Origin: Nocardioides marmoribigeumensis
Lineage (GTDB): Bacteria > Actinomycetota > Actinomycetes > Propionibacteriales > Nocardioidaceae
Assembly (NCBI RefSeq): GCF_031458325.1
Contig: NZ_JAVDYG010000001.1
Coordinates: 3,286,001 to 3,350,000, forward strand
Length of the DNA stretch: 64,000 nt
Reading direction: 5' to 3'
The first letter of the stretch is position 1. Every line of letters starts with the position of its first letter. A model generated the notes under the pieces. That model had not been told where the DNA came from. It saw only the letters and a list, made by a program, of their open reading frames with translations, and did no database searches. Positions 24,110 to 34,047 of this stretch are shown one piece after another. The position numbers and the translations under genes were made by a program.

Positions 24110-25078
24110 ATGTTCGCCGTCTACGCCTCCTCGTTCAGCAGCGACGACCCGCTCTCCGGCCTCGTGGTCGGCGAGCGGCCCGACCCGGAGGTGCCTGACG
24201 GCTGGACCACGGTCCAGGTCAAGGCCGCCTCGCTCAACCACCACGACCTCTGGTCGCTGCGCGGGGTGGGCCTCAAGGAGGACTCGCTGCCGATGATCCT
24301 CGGCTGCGACGCGGCCGGCCTCGACGAGGACGGCAACGAGGTCGTCGTCCACGCGGTCGTCTCCGACCCCGCGTGGACCGGTGACGAGACCTTCGACCCG
24401 CGCCGCTCGCTGCTCAGCGAGCGCCACCAGGGCACCTTCGCCGACAAGGTGGCCGTGCCCCGCCGTAACGTCGTGCCCAAGCCCGCCTCCCTCAGCTTCG
24501 AGGAGGCCGCGTGCCTGCCGACCGCGTGGCTGACCGCCTACCGCATGCTGTTCACCCGCGGCGGGCTCAAGGCCGGCGACTCCGTGCTCGTGCAGGGCGC
24601 CGGCGGGGGCGTGGCCACCGCCTGCATCGTCCTCGGCCGCGCGGCCGGCCTGCGGGTCTGGGCGACCAGCCGCGACGAGTCCAAGCGCTCGCGCGCCCTC
24701 GAGCTCGGCGCCCACGACGTCTTCGACTCCGGGGCCCGGCTGCCCGGCAAGGTCGACGCGGTGATGGAGACCGTCGGCCGCGCCACCTGGTCCCACTCGA
24801 TCCGCTCGCTGCGTCCGGGCGGTTCCCTGGTGATCAGCGGGACGACCAGCGGGCCCCAGCTCGACGACGCCGAGCTCACCCGCATCTTCTTCCTCCAGCT
24901 GAGCGTCGTCGGCTCGACGATGGGCACCCGCGACGAGCTCGCCTCCCTGGTGCAGCTCCTCGACGCCACCGGCACCAAGCCGCTGGTCGACCGCACGCTC
25001 CCGATGGACCAGGCCCCCGACGGGTTCGCCGCGATGGCCGAGGGCGACGTCTTCGGCAAGATCGTCTTCACCCGTTAG
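24110..25078 (+). CDS. medium-chain (zinc-type) dehydrogenase/quinone reductase
   Basis: A 322-residue MDR-superfamily oxidoreductase. The N-terminal GroES-like domain contains ASLNHHDLWSLRGVG and ILGCDAAG; the Rossmann domain has LVQGAGGGVATACIVLGRAAG (about 155-175). The structural-zinc Cys cluster of alcohol dehydrogenases is missing, so a quinone-reductase-like or zinc-free enzyme is more likely. The substrate cannot be told. The ATG lies six bases after a TAGGCT hexamer. It is convergent with the acyl-CoA dehydrogenase, with a strong inverted repeat between. Confidence 0.85.
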   Translation: MFAVYASSFSSDDPLSGLVVGERPDPEVPDGWTTVQVKAASLNHHDLWSLRGVGLKEDSLPMILGCDAAGLDEDGNEVVVHAVVSDPAWTGDETFDPRRSLLSERHQGTFADKVAVPRRNVVPKPASLSFEEAACLPTAWLTAYRMLFTRGGLKAGDSVLVQGAGGGVATACIVLGRAAGLRVWATSRDESKRSRALELGAHDVFDSGARLPGKVDAVMETVGRATWSHSIRSLRPGGSLVISGTTSGPQLDDAELTRIFFLQLSVVGSTMGTRDELASLVQLLDATGTKPLVDRTLPMDQAPDGFAAMAEGDVFGKIVFTR

Positions 25079-25086
25079 CCCGGTGG

Positions 25087-25124
25087 TCGAGCCTGTCGAG
25101 ACCACGTGATCTCGACAGGCTCGA
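25087..25124. repeat. 15-bp inverted repeat between convergent genes
   Basis: TCGAGCCTGTCGAGA and TCTCGACAGGCTCGA are perfect arms around an eight-base loop. The position fits a bidirectional terminator. The GAGCCTGTCGAGA core also resembles intergenic palindromes that I recall as dispersed in many actinobacterial genomes; only this copy is in the window. Confidence 0.8.
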
Positions 25125-25130
25125 TCATCG

Positions 25131-26525
25131 CTACTTCCTCCCGGGCGGGGAGAGGAGCTTCATCGCCACGCCCATGATCGGGCCCGGCACGCGGTCCTTC
25201 GACCGCAGCGCGGCCTGGGCGACCTTGGTGCGGTTGGGCGTGCCGCGGCCCCACACGGCGTTGAGCGGCGGGCCGTCGGTCGGCGCGGTCACGTGGACCG
25301 GCGGCGGCGGGGTGGCGGAGGCCCCCAGGGTGCGGCCGATGATCAGCCGCTGGATCTCGCTGGTGCCCTCGAAGATCGTGTAGAGCTTGGCGTCGCGGTA
25401 CCACTTCTCCACCGGGTGGTCGGTGATGTAGCCCCAGCCGCCCATCACCTGGATCGCCTTCTCGGTCGCGTCGACGGCGAGCTCGCTGGCCAGGAGCTTC
25501 GACATCGACCCCTCGGCGTGCTGGAAGGGCACCTTCTGCGCTGCCATCCACGACGCCCGCCAGGTCATCAGGCGGGCGGCGTCGAGCCGCGCGTAGAGGT
25601 CGGCGAGAGCGAAGGAGATGCCCTGGTTGTCGATGATCGGTGCGCCGAACGCCTCGCGCTCGTTGGCGTACGACGTGGCGTAGTCGAGTGCGGCCCGCGC
25701 GATGCCGAGCGCCTGGGCCGCCACCATCGGCCGGGTCTGCTCGAAGGCGCCGAGCGTGCTGGAGCGCTTGCCCTCGGGTGCCGCGGAGGCGTCCTCCTCC
25801 CGCACCTTGGCCAGCTTGTGCTCGAGCTTGTCGTCGCCGCCGAGGAGGTTCTCGCCCGGCAGCCGCACCCCGTCGAGCCTGAGCTCGGCGGTGTGGGAGG
25901 CCCGGCACCCGAGCTTGTCGAGCTTGCGCACCAGCTCGAGCCCCGGGGTGCCTCCTGGGACGATGAACATCGCCTGGCCCCGGTGCCCGAGCTCGGGGTC
26001 CACCGAGGCGTTGACGACGTGGACGTCGGCGATGCCGCCGTTGCCGATCCACATCTTGTGGCCGTCGATGATCCAGTCGTCGCCGTCGCGGCGGGCGGTG
26101 GTCCGGAGGTTCTTCACGTCGCTGCCGCCCTGCGGCTCGGAGATCGCCAGGGCCGCCAGCTTGAGGTCGCCGGGCTCGCCGAAGCACTCCGGCGCCCACC
26201 TCAGCATCTGCTCCGGCGTCGCCGCCTGGCCGATGGCCGAGAGGGCCAGGGCGGGCATCACGACGGCCAGGCCGATGCCGGCGCAGCCCCAGAACAGCTC
26301 CTCCATGAACAACGGGAGGCTGAGGCCGGTGGGGTCACCGATGAGGTCGCGGTAGAACAACGGGTTGTAGAAGCCCTGCTCGGCCGCCTCCTCCAGGACC
26401 GGCCACGGGAACTCCTGGCGCTGGTCGTACTCCTGCGCGACGGGCCGCACCACGTCCTCCGCGAACGCGTGCGCACGCTCGACCAGGTCGAGCTGGGCAG
26501 GGGTGAGGGACAGGTCGAAGCTCAT
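25131..26525 (-). CDS. acyl-CoA dehydrogenase
   Basis: FAD enzyme that introduces the alpha-beta double bond in acyl-CoA, the first step of beta-oxidation. The 464-residue protein has the family signatures LAALAISEPQGGSD (about 125-138), WIGNGGIADVHVV, and the C-terminal segment IQVMGGWGYITDHPVEKWYRDAKLYTIFEGTSEIQ (about 365-399), where the Glu of FEGTSEIQ is the usual catalytic base position. The ~60 C-terminal residues after that are Pro-rich and atypical. The ATG at 26525 has GGAG nine bases upstream; a GTG two codons earlier is an alternative. Confidence 0.93.
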   Translation of the reverse strand: MSFDLSLTPAQLDLVERAHAFAEDVVRPVAQEYDQRQEFPWPVLEEAAEQGFYNPLFYRDLIGDPTGLSLPLFMEELFWGCAGIGLAVVMPALALSAIGQAATPEQMLRWAPECFGEPGDLKLAALAISEPQGGSDVKNLRTTARRDGDDWIIDGHKMWIGNGGIADVHVVNASVDPELGHRGQAMFIVPGGTPGLELVRKLDKLGCRASHTAELRLDGVRLPGENLLGGDDKLEHKLAKVREEDASAAPEGKRSSTLGAFEQTRPMVAAQALGIARAALDYATSYANEREAFGAPIIDNQGISFALADLYARLDAARLMTWRASWMAAQKVPFQHAEGSMSKLLASELAVDATEKAIQVMGGWGYITDHPVEKWYRDAKLYTIFEGTSEIQRLIIGRTLGASATPPPPVHVTAPTDGPPLNAVWGRGTPNRTKVAQAALRSKDRVPGPIMGVAMKLLSPPGRK

Positions 26526-26597
26526 GAGCACGGTCTCCGGGTGAGTGGACAGGTGTGCTCTGGCTCTACCCCCCTCGAGGTGGCCCTGAAACCGGTC

Positions 26598-26789
26598 CTA
26601 GAGGTCGGGGAGGTCGTCGTCCTCGTCGTCGAGACGGGCCAGCCAGGTGGCCAGGCGCTCGACGGGCACCTCGAACTCGGGGTTGAGGTCGACGAACTCC
26701 GAGAACCGGTCGGCCAGCCAGGCGAAGGAGACCTCCTCCTCGCCACGCCGGCCGGTCAGCTCCTCGATGCCTCGATCGGTGAAGTACAC
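26598..26789 (-). CDS. small conserved actinobacterial protein (DUF6104-like)
   Basis: A 63-residue acidic protein starting MYFTDRGIEELTGRRGEEEV and ending in a DDEDDDLPDL tail. I recall this as a conserved protein of unknown function found next to the 2-oxoglutarate dehydrogenase gene in Streptomyces and relatives. It lies 25 bases after kgd and 72 before the acyl-CoA dehydrogenase, in the same direction. It has no membrane segment or metal motif. An accessory role for Kgd is only a guess from position. Confidence 0.75.
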   Translation of the reverse strand: MYFTDRGIEELTGRRGEEEVSFAWLADRFSEFVDLNPEFEVPVERLATWLARLDDEDDDLPDL

Positions 26790-26814
26790 CCGTGCCTCCT
26801 CTGACCCGGCCGGC

Positions 26815-29800
26815 TCAGTCGGCGAACGCCTGCTGGAGCAGGGTCTTCTGCTCCTCGACGTGACGACTGTGCTGGCCCACCGACGGCGAGGTGCTCTCCG
26901 GGCGCGAGACCCGCGAGAAGTCCACGTCGAGCTCCGGGAGCAGGTTGAGCGCCAGGTGCGGCCACGGACCCATGTTGGCCGGCTCGTCCTGCACCCAGCG
27001 CACCTCGGTGAGGTCGGGGTACTTCGCCAGCTCGGCCTTGAGCTCCTTGAGCGGGCGCGGGTAGAGCTGCTCGATGCGGACGATCGGCGTCGTGGGCTCG
27101 TCGCCCTCCCGCTTCTTGCGCTCGACCACGAGGTCCCAGGTGATGCGACCCGAGCACATGAGCACCTTGGTCACCTTGTCGGGGTCGACGGTGTCGTCGC
27201 CGATGACCGGGCGGAAGGTGCCCTCGGTGAAGTCCTCCGGCTGGGAGGCCGCCTCCTTGCGCTTGAGCATCGACTTGGGCGTGAAGACGATCATCGGGCG
27301 GTGCCGCTCGCCGAGCGAGTGCTGGCGCAGCAGGTGGAAGTAGCTCGCCGGCGTCGAGGGCTGGGCGACCACGAAGGCGTCCTCGGCGGCCATGGTCAGG
27401 AAGCGCTCGATGCGGGCCGAGGAGTGGTCGGGACCCTGGCCCTCGTAGCCGTGGGGAAGCAGGAGCACCACACCCGACTGCTGGCCCCACTTGGCCTCGC
27501 TGGAGGAGATGTACTCGTCGATGATGGTCTGGGCGCCGTTGACGAAGTCGCCGAACTGCGCCTCCCACAGCACCAGCGCCTCGGGACGGGCGACGGAGTA
27601 GCCGTACTCGAAGCCGAGGGCGGCGTACTCCGAGAGCAGCGAGTCGTAGACGTAGAACTTCTCCTGCTCCTCGCCCAGGTTGGACAGCGGGGTCCACTCG
27701 TCGGCGTTCTCGCGGTCGATGATGACCGCGAACCGCTGGGCGAACGTGCCGCGGCGGGAGTCCTGGCCGGCGAGCCGGACGGGACGACCCTCGAGCAGCA
27801 GCGAGGCGAAGGCCACGATCTCGCCGGTGCCCCAGTCGATCGGGCCGGCGGTGATGGCGGCCGCGCGGCGCTGGAGCTGGGGGAGCACCTTGGGGTGCAC
27901 GGTGAAGCCGTCGGGGGCGTTGAGGTAGGAGTCGGCGACCCGCTTGAGCACCTCGCGGCTGATCGCGGTCGCCTTCTCGGCCTGCGGCTTCTCGGGGTAG
28001 TCCGGGACGGTCAGCCACTCGTCGGGCTGCTTCTCACCCTCACGGACGTCGCGGAAGACCCGCTCCAGCTGCTGCTGGTAGTCCTTGAGGACCTCCTCGG
28101 CCTCCTCGATCGTGATGTCGCCACGTCCGATGAGGGACTCGGTGTAGAGCTTGCGCACCGAGCGCTTCTGCTCGATCAGGTCGTACATCAGCGGCTGGGT
28201 GTAGGACGGGTCGTCGCCCTCGTTGTGACCGCGGCGGCGGTAGCAGACCAGGTCGATGACGACGTCCTTCTTGAACGCCTCGCGGTACTCGAACGCCAGC
28301 CGCGCCACGCGGATGCAGGCCTCGGGGTCGTCGCCGTTGACGTGGAAGATCGGCGCCTGGACCATCCGCGCCACGTCGGTGCAGTAGAGCGAGGAGCGCG
28401 ACGAGGACGGCGAGGTGGTGAAGCCGACCTGGTTGTTGACGACGACGTGGATCGTGCCGCCGGTGCGGTAGCCGCGCAGCTGCGAGAGGTTGAGCGTCTC
28501 GGCGACCACGCCCTGGCCGGCGAACGCCGCGTCGCCGTGGATCAGCAGCGGCAGGACGGGGAACTCCGCGCCGCGGTCGAGCACGTCCTGCTTGGCGCGC
28601 GCGATGCCCTCGAGCACCGGGTCGACGGTCTCGAGGTGCGAGGGGTTGGCCGCGACCGAGACGTTGATCTTGGCGCCGTCCTCCGCCACGAAGACGCCGT
28701 CGGCGCCCAGGTGGTACTTCACGTCGCCCGACCCCTGGATCGTGCGCGGGTCGATGTTGCCCTCGAACTCGCGGAAGATCTGGTTGTAGGACTTGCCGAC
28801 GATGTTGGCCAGCACGTTGAGCCGCCCACGGTGGGCCATGCCGATGCAGACCTCGTGCAGCTTGGCCTCGGCCGCGGCCTCGCAGATCTCGTCGACCAGC
28901 GGGATCGTGGTCTCGCCGCCCTCGAGGCTGAAGCGCTTCTGGCCGACGAACTTGGTCTGCAGGAAGGTCTCGAACGCCTCGGCCTGGTTGAGCTTGCGCA
29001 GGATGCGCAGCTGCTCCTCGCGCGGGGGCTTCTTGTGCGGCTTCTCCACGCGCTCCTGGATCCACCGGCGCTGCTCGGGGTCCTGGATGTGCATGTACTC
29101 GATGCCGATGGTGCGGCAGTAGGAGTCGCGCAGGATGCCGAGGATGCCGCGCAGCTTCATGAAGGCCTGCTCGCCGCCGAACGAGCCGGTGGCGAACTCG
29201 CGGTCGAGGTCCCACAGCGTGAGCCCGTGGGACTCGATCTCGAGGTCGGGGTGGCTGCGCTGCTGGTACTCCAGCGGGTCGGTGTCGGCCATCATGTGGC
29301 CGCGCACGCGGTAGGCGTGGATCAGCTCGAGGATGCGGGCCTGCTTGCTGATGTCCTCGTCGTGGCTGGTGGAGATGTCCTTGGACCAGCGGATGGGCTC
29401 GTAGGGGATGCGCAGCGAGCGGAAGATCTCGTCGTAGAACCCGTCCTCGCCCAGCAGCAGCGCGTGGATGCGCTTGAGGAACTCCCCGGACTGCGCGCCC
29501 TGGATGACGCGGTGGTCGTAGGTCGAGGTCAGCGTCATGATCTTGCTGACCGCGTTGCGGGCGAGGGTGTCGTCGGAGGCGCCCTGGAACTCGGGGGGGT
29601 ACTCCATCGAGCCGACGCCGACGATGCAGCCCTGGCCCTTCATCAAGCGCGGCACCGAGTGGTTGGTGCCGATCGTGCCCGGGTTGGTCAGGGACACCGT
29701 CGTGCCCTGGAAGTCGGTCACGGCGAGCTTGCCGCCGCGGGCCTTGCGGATCAGCTCCTCGTAGGCCGTCCAGAAGCCCGCGAAGTCCATGTCCTCGGCG

Positions 29801-30588
29801 GCCTTGATCGAGGGCACGAGGAGCTGGCGGGTGCCGTCGGCCTTGGGCAGGTCGATGGCGAGGCCGAGGTTGATGTGGGCCGGCTGGATGAGGGTCGGCT
29901 TGCCGTCGACCTCGTCGAAGCCGTTGTTCATCTCCGGCATGGTCTTGAGCGCCTTGACCAGCGCGTAGCCGATCAGGTGGGTGAAGGAGACCTTGCCACC
30001 ACGCGCGCGGGCGAGGTGGTTGTTGATGACGATGCGGTTGTCCCACAGCAGCTTGACCGGGACGGTCCGGACGCTGGTCGCGGTCGGGACGCTCAGCGAG
30101 AGGTCCATGTTCTGCACGGTGCGCGCGGGGGCGCCCTTGAGGGTGGTCAGCGTGGGCTCGTCGCTGGCCTCGGGCTGGGGGGTGGGCTGGGAGTCGCGGG
30201 ACGTGCGCGAGGGGGCCTTGTTGGGCGAGGCGTCGGCGCGGGGCTTGGGGCTCGTGCCGGAGTCGGAGGACCCGGTCTCCTTCTCGGGCGCCTTCTCGGC
30301 GGGGGCCTTCTTCTCGGGTGCCTTCTTGGCCGGTGCCTTCTGCTCCGGTGCCTTCTCGGCCGGCGCCTTCTTCTCCGGTGCCTTCTTGGCGGGGGCCTTC
30401 TCGGCGGGAGCCTGGGAGGAGCCGTTGGAGGAGGACCCGTTGCGTGCGGCGAAGTAGTCGGCCCACTCCTGGTCGACGCTCTTCGGATCCCGCTCGAACC
30501 GCTCCTGCATCTCCTCGACCAGCCACTCGTTGGCGCCGAAGTCAGAGGATGGGGGGGTGGTCGGGTTGTCCTGAGCAGACTCTGCCAC
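26815..30588 (-). CDS. kgd: multifunctional 2-oxoglutarate decarboxylase/dehydrogenase
   Basis: Fused E1-E2 component of the actinobacterial 2-oxoglutarate dehydrogenase. Order in the 1257-residue chain: a short N-terminal helix region ([11 protein letters not shown]) as in E1 subunits, a disordered linker of KAPAEKAP-type repeats (about 60-115), an E2-like succinyltransferase domain with [15 protein letters not shown] (near 360), then the ThDP-dependent E1 part with [17 protein letters not shown] (near 675) and [10 protein letters not shown]. There is no lipoyl domain, as in this family, which borrows it from the pyruvate dehydrogenase complex. The GTG at 30588 is preferred to the ATG at 30672 because a TAGCCT hexamer lies between them. 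GarA-type control is known in relatives but not visible here. Confidence 0.94.
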   Translation of the reverse strand: MAESAQDNPTTPPSSDFGANEWLVEEMQERFERDPKSVDQEWADYFAARNGSSSNGSSQAPAEKAPAKKAPEKKAPAEKAPEQKAPAKKAPEKKAPAEKAPEKETGSSDSGTSPKPRADASPNKAPSRTSRDSQPTPQPEASDEPTLTTLKGAPARTVQNMDLSLSVPTATSVRTVPVKLLWDNRIVINNHLARARGGKVSFTHLIGYALVKALKTMPEMNNGFDEVDGKPTLIQPAHINLGLAIDLPKADGTRQLLVPSIKAAEDMDFAGFWTAYEELIRKARGGKLAVTDFQGTTVSLTNPGTIGTNHSVPRLMKGQGCIVGVGSMEYPPEFQGASDDTLARNAVSKIMTLTSTYDHRVIQGAQSGEFLKRIHALLLGEDGFYDEIFRSLRIPYEPIRWSKDISTSHDEDISKQARILELIHAYRVRGHMMADTDPLEYQQRSHPDLEIESHGLTLWDLDREFATGSFGGEQAFMKLRGILGILRDSYCRTIGIEYMHIQDPEQRRWIQERVEKPHKKPPREEQLRILRKLNQAEAFETFLQTKFVGQKRFSLEGGETTIPLVDEICEAAAEAKLHEVCIGMAHRGRLNVLANIVGKSYNQIFREFEGNIDPRTIQGSGDVKYHLGADGVFVAEDGAKINVSVAANPSHLETVDPVLEGIARAKQDVLDRGAEFPVLPLLIHGDAAFAGQGVVAETLNLSQLRGYRTGGTIHVVVNNQVGFTTSPSSSRSSLYCTDVARMVQAPIFHVNGDDPEACIRVARLAFEYREAFKKDVVIDLVCYRRRGHNEGDDPSYTQPLMYDLIEQKRSVRKLYTESLIGRGDITIEEAEEVLKDYQQQLERVFRDVREGEKQPDEWLTVPDYPEKPQAEKATAISREVLKRVADSYLNAPDGFTVHPKVLPQLQRRAAAITAGPIDWGTGEIVAFASLLLEGRPVRLAGQDSRRGTFAQRFAVIIDRENADEWTPLSNLGEEQEKFYVYDSLLSEYAALGFEYGYSVARPEALVLWEAQFGDFVNGAQTIIDEYISSSEAKWGQQSGVVLLLPHGYEGQGPDHSSARIERFLTMAAEDAFVVAQPSTPASYFHLLRQHSLGERHRPMIVFTPKSMLKRKEAASQPEDFTEGTFRPVIGDDTVDPDKVTKVLMCSGRITWDLVVERKKREGDEPTTPIVRIEQLYPRPLKELKAELAKYPDLTEVRWVQDEPANMGPWPHLALNLLPELDVDFSRVSRPESTSPSVGQHSRHVEEQKTLLQQAFAD

Positions 30589-30649
30589 GACTGAGCTCGC
30601 CTCTTCCGATGCGTACGAAGGTGCACGTCCGTCTGGAACGCTGCCGACA

Positions 30650-30655
30650 AGGCTA
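30650..30655 (-). promoter_or_regulatory. -10 hexamer TAGCCT for kgd
   Basis: Minus-strand TAGCCT would start a transcript near 30643, leaving a ~55-base leader before the GTG at 30588. It lies downstream of the ATG at 30672 and so argues against that longer start. Confidence 0.4.
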
Positions 30656-30746
30656 GTCCCTCGCCCATGCACGTGGGGTGCCTCGGGGAGGGACGGACGG
30701 TGCCGAGCGCGTCACACTCCCGGCCCCGCCCCGGTCGGGGGACCGG

Positions 30747-32174
30747 TCAGTAGCGCTTGATCGCCGTCCGGGCGTAGCCGAGGTTCTGGGTGCTGGTGCC
30801 CGTCGCCTCGGTCAGCGTCACCTTGACAGCGGTGATGTTGCCTCCCCGTCGCCACGTGTCCCGGACGAAGAACCGGATCGCGGAGACGCCGGGGATCGTC
30901 CCGAGCCGGACCAGCGAGGCGTTGGCCGGGGTCACGTCGCGCGCCTTGACCTTGCCGCCGACCAGGATCCGGTCGATCCGGCTCCCGGCGAAGCTCGTCG
31001 AGACGGCGCCGGACGAGCTCTGGCGGACCGTGGCCCTGCCGACCACGCCCTCCAGGACGAGGTCGGTGCCGTTGAGCTCGAACCTGGAGACCGTGCCCCG
31101 GGTCCAGGCGACGGCCTTGCCGCGGCGGCCCTGGACGCCGTACGACGACCCGGTGAGGCCGGTGGCCGTGGCCTGGTTGGTGTCCCCGAACTCGGCGCTC
31201 CGAGCCGTGCGGGTGCGGACCTTGCCGCGGGTGCCCTCGCAGGGCAGCTCCTTCCACCCGATGTCGCCGGAGTTGCCGAGACCGCCGCGGTTGGTCTCGC
31301 TGCCGCCCACGCCGACCCCGGCCATGACGCCGGAGCGGACGCCCTTGGTGATGCGGGCCCACGAGCGGCCGATGTTGAGCTCGATGTTGTCCTCGAGCGT
31401 GCTCTCGTCCTGGTCCTGGCCGAAGAGCTGGATGCGGATGAGGAACGAGGAGGCGTAGGCGGTCGTCCGGCCGACGCCGCGGCGGTTGAAGCCCTTGAGC
31501 AGCGAGATCCGGCCGAGGCCGGGGATGGTGATGCCGCCGGCGTTGTCGCCGAGCACGTCGATCACCTGGCCGATCGCGGCGCTGCCCTGGTCCTTGATCG
31601 CGTGGAGCAGGTCGTCCAGGGGGGTCCCCGTGGCAGGGGCCTCGGGCAGGACCAGGTCGACGTCGAGCGCCGAGACCTGGTTGCGGGCGTGCAGCTTGCC
31701 GTCGGTGGTCGCCCACGCCGTCGAGGTGGTCCGCAGCCCGGTGAAGCTGAGCTCGGGACCGCCGTCGATGCCGCCGACGACGATCGACCCGATCCGGCTG
31801 GTGCCCTGGGACGCCCCGGCGATGCCGCGCTTGGGCGCGCGGTAGGAGCGGGTGAGGCTCGTGACCGAGTTGACCTTGACCAGGGGCTGCTGGTCGTTGA
31901 GCGGCAGGCCGATCTCGTCCTCGAGGGAGTTCTGGGTGGTCCGGCCGGCCAGGCGCGTGCAGTAGATGTAGGAGAAGGCCACCCGCGGGAGGGTCAGGTC
32001 GGCCTGCGGGGCCAGCGCCCGGGCGCCGTACGCCGTGGCCTGGAAGCCGAAGCTGGTCTCGGCCAGCGCGGCCTGCGCCGGCGCCGGGGTGAGGACGACG
32101 GCGCCGCCGAGCGCCAGGCCCGCCGTCACCGCGAGGGCGGCCGCGCGCGAGCGCAGCCTCGTGATCGGTCCCAT
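30747..32174 (-). CDS. secreted protein of unknown function, paralogue 1
   Basis: A 475-residue protein with a Sec signal peptide (Arg-rich start, AALAVTAGLALGGAVVL core, probable cleavage after PAQA near residue 35). The mature part is rich in beta-prone sequence and Gly, with the blocks FSYIYCTRLAGR, GSIVVGGIDGGPEL, TLEDNIELNIGRSWARITKG, MAGVGVG, ELPCEGT, SSYGVQGRRG and a C-terminal YARTAIKRY. It has two Cys, possibly a disulfide. It shares these blocks with the gene at 32432-33853, so the pair arose by duplication. It resembles proteins that I recall being labelled 'choice-of-anchor' in Nocardioides; no function is known to me. The ribosome site GGGAG precedes the ATG. Confidence 0.75.
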   Translation of the reverse strand: MGPITRLRSRAAALAVTAGLALGGAVVLTPAPAQAALAETSFGFQATAYGARALAPQADLTLPRVAFSYIYCTRLAGRTTQNSLEDEIGLPLNDQQPLVKVNSVTSLTRSYRAPKRGIAGASQGTSRIGSIVVGGIDGGPELSFTGLRTTSTAWATTDGKLHARNQVSALDVDLVLPEAPATGTPLDDLLHAIKDQGSAAIGQVIDVLGDNAGGITIPGLGRISLLKGFNRRGVGRTTAYASSFLIRIQLFGQDQDESTLEDNIELNIGRSWARITKGVRSGVMAGVGVGGSETNRGGLGNSGDIGWKELPCEGTRGKVRTRTARSAEFGDTNQATATGLTGSSYGVQGRRGKAVAWTRGTVSRFELNGTDLVLEGVVGRATVRQSSSGAVSTSFAGSRIDRILVGGKVKARDVTPANASLVRLGTIPGVSAIRFFVRDTWRRGGNITAVKVTLTEATGTSTQNLGYARTAIKRY

Positions 32175-32431
32175 CGGTGTGCTCCCACGAGGTCAGGGTC
32201 CGGGGCAGGGTGCGCCCCGGACGTGGCCGGTCCCGGTCTCCCCTGAGGTCGGCGCCGCCCAGACTGCGGAGCCGCTCGGGACCGAGGTCCAGGGTAAGGA
32301 GGATCGGGGGCCTGTGTGGGCGAAGCGGACATCTCGGTGCCGGGGCACGTCGGGCACGTCGGGCACGTCGGGACGCACGAGGGGCGGCGGCCGGTCGGCC
32401 ACCGCCCCTCGTGGGCGTCGTGCGGGTGCGG
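32175..32431. other. intergenic region between the secreted paralogues
   Basis: This 257-bp region holds three tandem copies of GGGCACGTC (32343-32369) and a hairpin terminator for the upstream paralogue. Its remaining part should contain the promoter of paralogue 1, but I see no confident hexamers. Confidence 0.5.
32376..32413 (-). terminator. terminator of secreted paralogue 2
   Basis: CACGAGGGGCGG and CCGCCCCTCGTG form a 12-bp perfect stem, 18 bases after the stop of the gene at 32432-33853. Confidence 0.7.
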
Positions 32432-33853
32432 TCAGTAGCGCTTGATCGCCGCCCGCGAGTAGCCGAGGGTCACCGTCACCGGCTTCACCGCCTCGGCCAG
32501 GACCACCTGCGCCGCGCTGATGTGGCCGCCACGGCGCCACTTGCCGCGCGGGAACAGGCGGACGCTCACGACCCCGGGGATCTCCGGGAGCTTGACCGAG
32601 CTCGCCGTCCTCGGTGTCACGTCGCGGCCCAGCACCCGGCCGTTGACCAGGATGCGTCCGATGCGGCTGCCCGCGAAGTCGGTCCTGACCGCGCCCGAGG
32701 AGCTCTGGTGGACGTTGGTGCGTCCCACGACCCCCTCGAGGACCAGCTTGGTGCCGTTGACCGTCACCTTCTGGACCGCGCCCCGGGTCCAGGCCTCGGC
32801 CCGGCCGCGACGTCCCTGGACGCCGTACGACGAGCCGCTGGCGTTGCTGAGGACCGTCGGGACCGACATGCCGAGGTTGACGGTGGCGGCCTTGCGGGTG
32901 CGCACCCGGTCACGGGTGCCCTCGCAGGGCAGTTCCTTCCAGGCGAGGTCCCCGACCGCGCCGATGGCGGTGTCGGTCTGGACCCGGCTGCCGACGCCGA
33001 CCCCGGCCATGACACCGGAGCGGACGCCCTTGGTGATGCGGGCCCACGAGCGGCCGATGCCCAGCTGCATGTTGTCCTCGAGCGTGCTCTTCTTGCCGTC
33101 GAGACCGTAGAGGTCGAGCCGGAACAGGAACGACGACGCCGCCGCACTGACCTTGCCGGCGTAGTGGCGGTCGAAGCTGCCCAGCGAGATCGTGCCGAGG
33201 CCCGGGATCTCGATGCTGCCCAGGTTGTCCTGCAGCACGCCGATGACCTGGTCGAGGACGTCGCCCGTCGTGCTGTTGACGGCGTCCAGCAGGTCGTCCA
33301 GGGGGGTGCCGGTCTTCGGCGGGGTGGGCAGCTTGAGGTCGAGGTCGAGGGCCGAGACCACGTTGCGCGCGTGCAGCTTGCGGTCGTTGTCGGCCCAGGC
33401 GGTGGAGACGGTCCGGAGCCCGTCGAAGGAGAGCTCGGGGCCGCCGTCGATCCCACCGAGGACGACCGAGCCGATCGAGGTGCTGCCCTGGGAGGCGCCG
33501 GAGATGTTGCGCCTCACGTCCCGGAAGGAGCGCGAGGAGGTCTTGACGGCGTTGATCTTGACCAGCGGCTGCGAGGCGTTGAGCGGCAGGCCCAGCTGGT
33601 CCTCGAGCGAGTTGGTCTGCGAGCGACCGGCCAGCCGCGTGCAGTAGATGTAGGAGAAGGCGGTCCGTGGCAGCCCGACCTGCGCCTGGGGCGCCTGCAC
33701 CCGGGTGCCGTAGGCCGTGGCCTGGAAGCCGTAGCCGGTCTCGGTCAGGGCGGCCTCCGCGGGGGTGCTCAGCACCACCGCTCCCGCCAGCGCCAGTCCC
33801 GCGGCCGCCACCAGGGCGGCGGCGCGCGCGCGCAGGGTCTTGCTCGATCTCAT
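32432..33853 (-). CDS. secreted protein of unknown function, paralogue 2
   Basis: A 473-residue paralogue of the preceding protein. The signal peptide is similar (RARAAALVAAAGLALAG core, cleavage probably after PAEA). It shares the blocks FQATAYGTRVQAPQA, FSYIYCTRLAGR, IGSVVLGGIDGGPELSF, TLEDNMQLGIGRSWARITKG, ELPCEGT and YSRAAIKRY with its neighbour. The start at 33853 has GGGAG at eight bases; the frame is open to 34267 but that extension runs antisense to the tRNA gene. Both genes have the same GTGGGAGCACA sequence before their start codons, so upstream sequence was duplicated too. Function unknown; surface exposure likely. Confidence 0.75.
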   Translation of the reverse strand: MRSSKTLRARAAALVAAAGLALAGAVVLSTPAEAALTETGYGFQATAYGTRVQAPQAQVGLPRTAFSYIYCTRLAGRSQTNSLEDQLGLPLNASQPLVKINAVKTSSRSFRDVRRNISGASQGSTSIGSVVLGGIDGGPELSFDGLRTVSTAWADNDRKLHARNVVSALDLDLKLPTPPKTGTPLDDLLDAVNSTTGDVLDQVIGVLQDNLGSIEIPGLGTISLGSFDRHYAGKVSAAASSFLFRLDLYGLDGKKSTLEDNMQLGIGRSWARITKGVRSGVMAGVGVGSRVQTDTAIGAVGDLAWKELPCEGTRDRVRTRKAATVNLGMSVPTVLSNASGSSYGVQGRRGRAEAWTRGAVQKVTVNGTKLVLEGVVGRTNVHQSSSGAVRTDFAGSRIGRILVNGRVLGRDVTPRTASSVKLPEIPGVVSVRLFPRGKWRRGGHISAAQVVLAEAVKPVTVTLGYSRAAIKRY

Positions 33854-33975
33854 GTATGTGCTCCCACCGTGTCGACGGGCCGACGAACCGGGCCCGCAGA
33901 CAGGGTAGGGACGGCGAGCCGTCGATGGGGTAAAAGTCCGGTCTGCCGCAGGTGCGGACGAGACCAGTGGAGGGG

Positions 33976-34047
33976 CGCCCCCGGAAGGATTCGAACCTTC
34001 GCTCCCGCCTCCGGAGGGCGGTGCTCTATCCCCTGAGCTACGGGGGC
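33976..34047 (-). tRNA. tRNA-Arg (anticodon CCG)
   Basis: Folding by eye gives a complete cloverleaf: acceptor GCCCCCG/CGGGGGC, D arm GCTC/GAGC, anticodon stem CCGCC/GGCGG with loop CTCCGGA, variable loop GAGC, and T arm GAAGG-TTCGAAT-CCTTC. The discriminator base is G, and CCA is not encoded. The anticodon reads the CGG codon, which is frequent in this genome. It lies 107 bases from the divergent arginyl-tRNA synthetase gene. Confidence 0.96.

Noticed and set aside
22484-25105. 873-codon minus-strand frame opposite sodX, malic enzyme and dehydrogenase
   Set aside because: Antisense shadow covering three real genes and their gaps; low complexity.
26647-30594. 1315-codon plus-strand frame opposite kgd
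   Set aside because: Leu/Val/Gly/Arg-rich mirror of a well-recognised gene, with no motif of its own.
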